In this document: piece after piece, positions 58,844 to 64,000 of the stretch
Layout: every line of letters begins with the position of its first letter
How positions within the stretch are numbered: position 1 is the first letter of the stretch
Origin: Shewanella corallii
GTDB taxonomy: Bacteria; Pseudomonadota; Gammaproteobacteria; Enterobacterales; Shewanellaceae
Assembly (NCBI RefSeq): GCF_023349125.1
Contig: NZ_JAKIKT010000004.1
Coordinates: 124,001-188,000 of the forward strand
DNA: 64,000 nucleotides
Direction: 5' to 3'
Made by a program: the position numbers and the translations under genes
Notes under the pieces: model-generated
Told to the model about the DNA's origin: nothing
Databases searched by the model: none
Seen by the model: the letters and a program-made list of their open reading frames with translations, nothing else

Positions 58844-59754
58844 TGCACAGTCCCTTTCAGCTTGCCGATAACACTGGAGTACAGACCAAACATGTCAGTG
58901 CTTTGATCATCGCCACCCACAGTCATAGGCAGAACCACCACCGGCAACCCGGTTCGCTCCGCCAGCCAATCAGCACCGCGTCGGTCCTGATAGCTCGCGA
59001 CTACAATCGCAGAGATATCTCCCTGCTTGGCGCGGGACAACAATGAGGCAAGATGGCTACTGGAAGGCGGAATGCCAGGCTTTGGCTCCAGATCTGCGGT
59101 CTGCTCAACCCCGAGCCAATCGTACAGGTAGCGGTAGTTGGAGTGATAACCAATCACCTTCTTACCTTTCAACTCCTGTGCATCAGCCTCCCATTGCGGA
59201 ACCGCTGCTTGCCAGCGCTGCTCAAACTGCTTCAGATTGGCCTGGTAAGCCGCTGCATTGTCTGGATCCAGTTGCTCCATCTTACTGGCCATGGCCCTGG
59301 CAACCTGCAGCAATCGCTCAGGTGAAAAATGCACATGGGGATTCCCCTCTGCATGCACATCCCCCATTGAGCGATCGACCTTGTCCAACTTATCCAGTGT
59401 CTCCACATGGTCTGTGGCAAAGAACAATCCTCTATCGGTAGAGTTCATGGCTGGATTAGCAGCTTTCATCTGTAGCATGGGCAACCAGCCCACCTCCAGT
59501 TGAGCGCCAGCGCACACAGCCAAATCTGCACGACGCATCTTGGCAATCAGGCTGGGTCTTGCCTGAACCAGATGCGGATCCTGAAATGCCGTTGTCGCCG
59601 AGTAAACACTGGCATTCGGCGCCAACTCGCTGGCAATAGCGCCATATTCAGGTTCACAGGCAAAGATATTCAATTCAGCCGAGGCCATGGGCACTATGCC
59701 CAGACCCAGCGTCAACAAAGAGGCGTTAAGCCAATTAGAACTGATGCGCACCAT
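58840..59754 (-). CDS. znuA: Metal ABC transporter substrate-binding protein (ZnuA-like)
   Basis: 304 aa with a signal peptide (cleavage after ASA, near 26). Metal ligands fit the cluster A-I pattern: His in DPHLVQARPS, His in NPHVHFSP and His in GYHSNYRYLYDW. The long His-rich loop of E. coli ZnuA is absent; only DVHAEGNPHVH stands near the site. It binds zinc or a similar ion in the periplasm. Its start overlaps the end of the His-rich barrel gene by 20 bp. Confidence 0.9.
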   Translation of the reverse strand: MVRISSNWLNASLLTLGLGIVPMASAELNIFACEPEYGAIASELAPNASVYSATTAFQDPHLVQARPSLIAKMRRADLAVCAGAQLEVGWLPMLQMKAANPAMNSTDRGLFFATDHVETLDKLDKVDRSMGDVHAEGNPHVHFSPERLLQVARAMASKMEQLDPDNAAAYQANLKQFEQRWQAAVPQWEADAQELKGKKVIGYHSNYRYLYDWLGVEQTADLEPKPGIPPSSSHLASLLSRAKQGDISAIVVASYQDRRGADWLAERTGLPVVVLPMTVGGDDQSTDMFGLYSSVIGKLKGTVQ

Positions 59755-60967
59755 GGGCCCCCAGAGTCATCACATATTGCAGAGTGATGATGTTGTCATC
59801 GGTGAAACCGTCAAAGTTGGTGCCATCCTGGCGGGTATACTGCAGACGAACGGTAGAGAAGTGGCTGTTATGCCACGCCAGCATCACATCAGTTTCCTTC
59901 AGCTTCTGCGCATCGAAGTGATCTTCGTGCATCAGCTGAGTGTCAACCTGACCATAACGAATACCGGCAGACCAGTGTGGAGAGAACTGGTAAACACTGC
60001 TCAGGTACCAGCCCTGCATATAGTCTTTACCATGGCCCTCGTGTCCATGTTCTTCTTCGTGCCCCTCTTCTTCATGGTGTTCTTCCAGCGGCATAAAGTC
60101 TTCGATACGGAAGAACTCACCACTCACAGTCAGGTGCTGGTACTTGTAGTTGCCATCAGGAGCCCACTTGAAGACGAAGTCGGCACCATACATGTTTTCA
60201 CCTGTATAGGCTGCACTGTGACTATGGCCGTGCTCTTCGTGTCCATGCTCCTCTTCAGCATGTCCTCCCTCTTCGTGCCCATGCTCCTCATGAGCACTCA
60301 TGCGACCATTTTCATTGCGCAGATAGCTCAGACCCAACTGCCAGGAGCTGGAGTCACCAATGTCGCCACCAATTTTGGTGTAAGCGGTATACACCCCAAC
60401 TGTTTCATATTCACGCTCACCGGACTCATCTGCTGCACGCAGAGAGTCACCGCTAAATCCTTCTACCCCCAGCAACCAATAGGTATCGGTTGGGGCCAGA
60501 TAGTTAAAACGCAAGCCATCGTCAAAGTAGTGACTACCCAGGAAGGCGCGGTACACACCGGGACGCTCGACGAAGGAATCTGTGTGTGGGTGCTGATTAT
60601 TCAAATAACCGATATCAGACAGGAAACGACCGCCACGAATACCCATACCCGCCGGCAGGTTCAGGGTTTGAATAAATGCCTCTTCCAGCTCAACTTCTGT
60701 TTCGCTGCCATGCACTTCCAAAACAGTGGTGATCTTGCCGTAAAACATGTCATCGATGTTGGCACTGATTGCCAACTCGGTCTCACCCAGGCCAAAACCT
60801 TTTTCCCGTCCCAGAATTCGGTCTTCTGATTGATAGTGACCATCCAGTACCGCACTAATAAGCGGGTTGCTCAATGTTGGAGTCTCAGCAGCAGCAAAAG
60901 TCGCGGTCAGAGCTGCAGCAACAGCGGAAATACGGCCAGCCTGGCCAAACAGAGATGTGGTTTTCAT
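59735..60967 (-). CDS. His-rich outer-membrane beta-barrel protein, probable metal porin
   Basis: 410 aa from ATG 60967 (TTTGGAG ribosome site). Signal peptide ending TFAAA. The rest alternates short amphipathic strands with turns, and the last residue is Phe (GAHGAHQF), the usual end of a BAM-inserted barrel. Two long His/Glu-rich stretches, coded at about 60220-60300 and 60025-60090 (repeats such as HEEHGHEEGGH and EEHHEEEGHEEEHGHEGHG), would be surface or periplasmic loops that bind metal. It is directly upstream of, and overlapping, znuA. It is probably a zinc-uptake porin. No TonB box seen. Confidence 0.8.
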   Translation of the reverse strand: MKTTSLFGQAGRISAVAAALTATFAAAETPTLSNPLISAVLDGHYQSEDRILGREKGFGLGETELAISANIDDMFYGKITTVLEVHGSETEVELEEAFIQTLNLPAGMGIRGGRFLSDIGYLNNQHPHTDSFVERPGVYRAFLGSHYFDDGLRFNYLAPTDTYWLLGVEGFSGDSLRAADESGEREYETVGVYTAYTKIGGDIGDSSSWQLGLSYLRNENGRMSAHEEHGHEEGGHAEEEHGHEEHGHSHSAAYTGENMYGADFVFKWAPDGNYKYQHLTVSGEFFRIEDFMPLEEHHEEEGHEEEHGHEGHGKDYMQGWYLSSVYQFSPHWSAGIRYGQVDTQLMHEDHFDAQKLKETDVMLAWHNSHFSTVRLQYTRQDGTNFDGFTDDNIITLQYVMTLGAHGAHQF

Positions 60968-60991
60968 TTTTTCTCCAAAATAATCCTGAGA

Positions 60992-61012
60992 CCAATTCTT
61001 CAGATGAATTGG
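60992..61012. promoter_or_regulatory. 21-bp dyad CCAATTC-N7-GAATTGG in the leader of the His-rich barrel gene
   Basis: Perfect 7-bp arms, 25 bp upstream of the ATG. It could be an RNA hairpin affecting translation or an operator. It does not match the gamma-proteobacterial Zur box. Confidence 0.5.
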
Positions 61013-61070
61013 CACACGCCCGCAAGCACATAGACAAGCAGACTAAGTAATTGATTTTAATTTAGGTAAA

Positions 61071-61370
61071 TCAGAGAAATAGGGGAGGACCGCGGGTGAA
61101 ATAATGGAATGAGGGAGCCTGCCAGGAGTGGAAGCTAACCTCGAAATAGGGAATGGATTTGTACTCAACCTGAGGCAAGCTAAGCTCAGTTGAGGGCAGA
61201 CATGTATTTTGATGATGCTGATGAAAACACAGGCTGCAGTGAGCCAGTTGTGACTGCTCACCATCCTTGATGTGGGTCAAACTGTGGGCCGGAGCAAGCA
61301 CAACCAGACTTATCCAGCTGAACAACAGCCAGATAGTTATCTGCTTGGAAAACTTGCCAACGGGTCTCAA
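61071..61370 (-). CDS. Small membrane/exported His- and Cys-rich protein
   Basis: 99 aa. The start must be TTG 61370 because there is no internal Met; GGAG lies 8 bases upstream. A hydrophobic segment (ITIWLLFSWISLVVLA, residues 12-27) acts as anchor or signal peptide. The following segment HCSLCFHQHHQNTC packs metal-ligand residues, resembling the small DUF2946-like proteins seen beside metal transport genes. It is first in the row small protein, barrel, ZnuA, ZnuB (104-bp gap to the barrel gene). Confidence 0.7.
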   Translation of the reverse strand: MRPVGKFSKQITIWLLFSWISLVVLAPAHSLTHIKDGEQSQLAHCSLCFHQHHQNTCLPSTELSLPQVEYKSIPYFEVSFHSWQAPSFHYFTRGPPLFL

Positions 61371-61396
61371 AAAAGTCTGCTCCTGCTAATTGTGTT

Positions 61397-61418
61397 AAGT
61401 AAAATTCCAAATTTACTT
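61397..61418. promoter_or_regulatory. Dyad AAGTAAA-N8-TTTACTT upstream of the metal operon
   Basis: Perfect 7-bp arms 27 bp upstream of the first gene, in the promoter region. A good candidate operator for the metal-responsive regulator; it is not the E. coli-type Zur box. Confidence 0.55.
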
Positions 61419-61574
61419 TCGCCGAACTTTACCACAAATTAATTACAAGTCAGCACCGCAGACAGTGCAAATTTTTAGCTTAAGTGTAAATTAAGCCTGA
61501 GTTAAGCTGTAAAAACTAAGGTTGGAAGCAGAAAATTGCGGCTGATCTGCAATGGGGAAAACCGGGAGGTAAAA

Positions 61575-61700
61575 ATGCTGGCCTTTTTGCGTGCGAATCT
61601 GGGACTGATCGTATTTATTCTGCTGTTCCTGGCAGCGGTATTGGGCGGCATTTGGTGGGTAGAAGCCTCACTCGCCGGCCAGGAAGTGGTCATAGATTAA
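61575..61700 (+). CDS. 41-residue single-pass membrane protein
   Basis: Starts MLAFLRANLGLIVFILLF and continues with a hydrophobic helix, then WWVEASLAGQEVVID. The ribosome site GGGAGG is ideally placed 5 bases before ATG 61575. One membrane helix with two Trp at its far edge. Its TAA lies within TTAA, sharing bases with the TAA of the convergent zinc-ribbon gene (61697-61699). No family recognised; small membrane proteins of this kind often regulate larger complexes. Confidence 0.65.
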   Translation: MLAFLRANLGLIVFILLFLAAVLGGIWWVEASLAGQEVVID

Positions 61701-62008
61701 GCCTTATCCTGCTCCTCTGGTGGCAGTTCCCGGACTTTAATGTGGTCCATAATATGGGACGCCAACAGCAGTATAAGAGCGACTATGCCTACCGGGGCAG
61801 CAATAGCCTTGTACTGAGGTAACCACCAATAACAGGCAGCCATACCTGCAGCGACATAGAAGCCAGTAATCTTGAGTCGCTGCAACGTCACGTTTTTCCC
61901 CAACCAGGCGTGACAGTGCGGGCACTGAAACTCAGCTTTCAGGCCTTTTCCCCTTTGGTTTTCTATTCGCGCAATGCTGAAACCTTTGCTGCAATGTGGG
62001 CAGATCAT
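61697..62008 (-). CDS. Zinc-ribbon membrane protein
   Basis: 103 aa. Two Cys pairs (MICPHCSKGF and FQCPHCHAW) form a treble-clef or ribbon site in the N-terminal 35 residues; then two membrane helices (ITGFYVAAGMAACYWWL and AIAAPVGIVALILLLA) and a charged tail. Function unknown. Confidence 0.8.
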   Translation of the reverse strand: MICPHCSKGFSIARIENQRGKGLKAEFQCPHCHAWLGKNVTLQRLKITGFYVAAGMAACYWWLPQYKAIAAPVGIVALILLLASHIMDHIKVRELPPEEQDKA

Positions 62009-62256
62009 GATGATGCTCCATTAAAGAGAAGGGTTACCAGGCAAATCACTGCCGGTACTCAGGGGGTGAGAGTCTATACCAGAACGTCAGCAAAATGTGG
62101 CTGCAAAGTGATATTTCCCACGACCTTATTCAAACTTTTCGGCATTCTCAACTTAAGTTATTGAATCTTTCCCAGACAGGATTTTTCTCTGTTGCCGCAA
62201 CTCTTGCTGCGGAATATCATTACGGCCTTAACGTCATCAAGGATATTTTTATTCCC

Positions 62257-63885
62257 ATGTCAAAAGTTTCCACTCTGCTGCTGGCCATGCTGTTATCTGT
62301 GCTGAGCACAGGCGTTTGGGCCGATGAGTCGACCCTGACACCACAACAGGTCAACCAACAAATTATGCTGCTGCAAGGTGATATTGACCACGATATTGCC
62401 CAGCTGAAAACCGCCAAAGGCGAAATTCGCGCCCTGACCGAATACCGCATCATCAAGAAAATTGGTGAGTTGCGCAGCTTGATCGGCTCTCAGGTTGCCA
62501 AGTCCAGCCCGGACAGTGCATCCCTTAAGCCACTGATCACCGAACAACTGCAGTTTATTGCTCAGGTCGAAACCTATCTGGCCAACAGTGTTGATAAACT
62601 CAAGCAGCAACTGGGTACATCAGACGACGGCGCGACCATTGCCCTGATCGCCAAGCGTGAGACTGAGCGTGATCAGTTCTATGAAGCTCAACTGGAAACT
62701 ATTCATTGGGCTGAAAAAGTCGGCATGGATGTGTCTGCCAATAAAGCGGCACTGATTAAAACCCTGATCCGTCGTGGTGAGCGTTTGGAAAGCCTTGTGA
62801 CCTTCCTGCAACAACAGCTGAAGTCGTCTGTGGCTGAAGCCGATGCGGCCGGTAAAGATGTTTCTCAAGAGCAGACTGCCAAGGTCGCCATGTACCGCGA
62901 CTGGCTGGACAACAGCAATGCCAGCCTGGAATCAGTGATCACCCTGCTGGACAAACTCGGCCAGGACACCGACAGCATGAAAAAGACACTGCTGTCTGTC
63001 AGTGGGGATATCACCCAGGACGTACTGAACATCGACGTAGCCTCAGGTCTGTTCCAGCAGTGGCTGGACAGCGCCAAGGCTCAACTGATTGAGCATGGTC
63101 CATCACTGACCTTCAAGGTCTTTATTTTCCTGCTGATCCTGTTTGCAGCCAGTCTACTGGCCCGTATCGTGGAAAGCATTGTTCGCCGTGCAGTGAGCAC
63201 CTCCAAACTTAAGTTCAGCAAGCTGCTGCAGGATTTCTTCACCAAGCTGTCCAGCAAGGTGGTTTACTCTATCGGCCTGCTGGTTGCCCTGTCGCAACTT
63301 GGCTTTGAGCTTGGCCCTCTGTTGGCCGGTTTCGGTATCGCCGGTGTGGTCATAGGTTTTGCTCTGCAGGACACCCTGTCCAACTTCGCTTCAGGCATGA
63401 TGATCCTCATCTATCGTCCATTCGACGTGGGTGACCTGATCAATGCCGGTGGTGTAACAGGTAAAGTCAGCCATATGAGTCTGGTATCCACCACCATTAT
63501 GACCTTCGATAACCAGCGTCTGATTGTCCCAAACAATAAGATCTGGGGTGACACTATCAACAACATCACTGTTGAGCGTAACCGTCGGGTGGATCTGGTC
63601 TTCGGTATCGGCTACTCAGATGATATTGAGCATGCAGAGAAAGTACTGATGGATGTCGTGACCAAGCACCCTAAAGTCCTTAAAGATCCTGAGCCTGTGG
63701 TTAAGCTGCACACTCTGGGTGAGTCTTCCGTAGACTTTGTGGTTCGTCCATGGTGTCAACCTGAAGATTACTGGGATGTATACTGGGATATTACCCGGGA
63801 AGTTAAGATGCGCTTCGACGCCGAAGGTATCAGCATTCCCTTCCCACAAAGAGATGTACATATCTATCAGACGGCAGAGAAGTAA
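62257..63885 (+). CDS. MscS-family mechanosensitive channel
   Basis: 542 aa from ATG 62257, which opens a signal peptide (MSKVSTLLLAMLLSVLSTGVWA); the frame is open from 62095 but that part lacks a good start. Residues about 25-280 are a helical periplasmic domain, then membrane helices, the pore helix (GLLVALSQLGFELGPLLAGFGIAGVVIGFALQ in two halves), LSNFASGMMILIYRPFDVGD, and the cytoplasmic MscS beta domain (VPNNKIWGDTINNIT) ending in IPFPQRDVHI. It releases solutes on osmotic downshock. Longer than E. coli MscS (286 aa) because of the N-terminal domain. Confidence 0.93.
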   Translation: MSKVSTLLLAMLLSVLSTGVWADESTLTPQQVNQQIMLLQGDIDHDIAQLKTAKGEIRALTEYRIIKKIGELRSLIGSQVAKSSPDSASLKPLITEQLQFIAQVETYLANSVDKLKQQLGTSDDGATIALIAKRETERDQFYEAQLETIHWAEKVGMDVSANKAALIKTLIRRGERLESLVTFLQQQLKSSVAEADAAGKDVSQEQTAKVAMYRDWLDNSNASLESVITLLDKLGQDTDSMKKTLLSVSGDITQDVLNIDVASGLFQQWLDSAKAQLIEHGPSLTFKVFIFLLILFAASLLARIVESIVRRAVSTSKLKFSKLLQDFFTKLSSKVVYSIGLLVALSQLGFELGPLLAGFGIAGVVIGFALQDTLSNFASGMMILIYRPFDVGDLINAGGVTGKVSHMSLVSTTIMTFDNQRLIVPNNKIWGDTINNITVERNRRVDLVFGIGYSDDIEHAEKVLMDVVTKHPKVLKDPEPVVKLHTLGESSVDFVVRPWCQPEDYWDVYWDITREVKMRFDAEGISIPFPQRDVHIYQTAEK

Positions 63886-63903
63886 TTTTCTGCCGCAAAG
63901 TAA

Positions 63904-63929
63904 AAAAGCGCCGCTGGGCGCTTTTTTAT
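63904..63929 (+). terminator. Rho-independent terminator of the MscS gene
   Basis: AGCGCC, GCTG loop, GGCGCT, TTTTTT; about 20 bp after the stop. Confidence 0.9.
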
Positions 63930-64000
63930 TAACTCTTGTGATTGAGCGGGCGGATTCGGGATGCCCGCCATCAGCTAAAAATCGAAATTATAGGTGTAGC

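Noticed and set aside
59687..60829. 380-codon open frame on the plus strand
   Set aside because: Antisense to the His-rich barrel gene; the low-complexity His/Glu codons leave the opposite strand free of stops.

Overview
The window is about 64 kb of chromosome from a free-living gammaproteobacterium. The E. coli-sized RapA (968 aa) and PlsC (245 aa), RraB, GroES-GroEL with a sigma-32 promoter, and the many secreted proteases and c-di-GMP proteins suit a marine or brackish Alteromonadales-type organism (Alteromonas/Shewanella relatives). The genus cannot be fixed from the sequence alone. I saw no tRNA, rRNA, CRISPR array, phage or intact insertion sequence.

Layout. 1-5.1 kb is a membrane cluster: lemA (cut by the window edge), two paralogous DUF3137-type membrane proteins, a tail-anchored protein with two lipoyl domains (the first lacks its lysine), a small membrane protein and a DUF2799-type lipoprotein. 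5.1-16.4 kb carries an acidic orphan protein, a secreted HExxH metalloprotease, a GAF-GGDEF-EAL protein, small exported proteins, a GcvA-like LysR regulator, a thioredoxin-like lipoprotein without CxxC, and a subtilase with alternating PKD and chitin-binding modules. 16.4-22.4 kb is a looser, AT-rich accessory stretch: HAD hydrolase, YccA/Bax-inhibitor protein, NADAR protein, a gene broken by an in-frame TAA, and a TTG-started NYN-domain protein with palindromes around its leader. 22.4-33.1 kb is groSL, a MATE transporter, a GNAT enzyme, a secreted DUF5117-type zinc metalloprotease and a large hybrid histidine kinase.

33.4-46.2 kb is the best-defined system: a complete pathway from tryptophan to pyruvate and acetyl-CoA. 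Operon 1 (nine genes) runs from aminomuconate-semialdehyde dehydrogenase to an AFMID-type kynurenine formamidase. A divergent LysR gene separates it from operon 2 (hydratase, acetaldehyde dehydrogenase, aldolase). A near-identical 15-bp palindrome of LysR T-N11-A form (ATTCATTTTATGAAT and ATTCATTTTCTGAAT) lies upstream of both operons, suggesting one regulator controls the whole route.

46.2-64 kb holds a BRCT protein with a duplicated N-terminal domain, a PIN-PhoH ATPase, RapA, a DUF3530 protein, a crotonase, a receiver-CheC fusion in operon with a diguanylate cyclase, RraB, PlsC, and a metal-uptake operon (His/Cys-rich small protein, His-rich outer-membrane barrel, ZnuA, ZnuB) that has no ATPase gene in the window. 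It ends with a 41-residue membrane protein, a zinc-ribbon membrane protein and an MscS channel. The most unusual items are the lipoyl/DUF3137/LemA cluster, the CheC fusion with two phosphatase motifs, the His-rich metal operon and the shared tryptophan-pathway operator.
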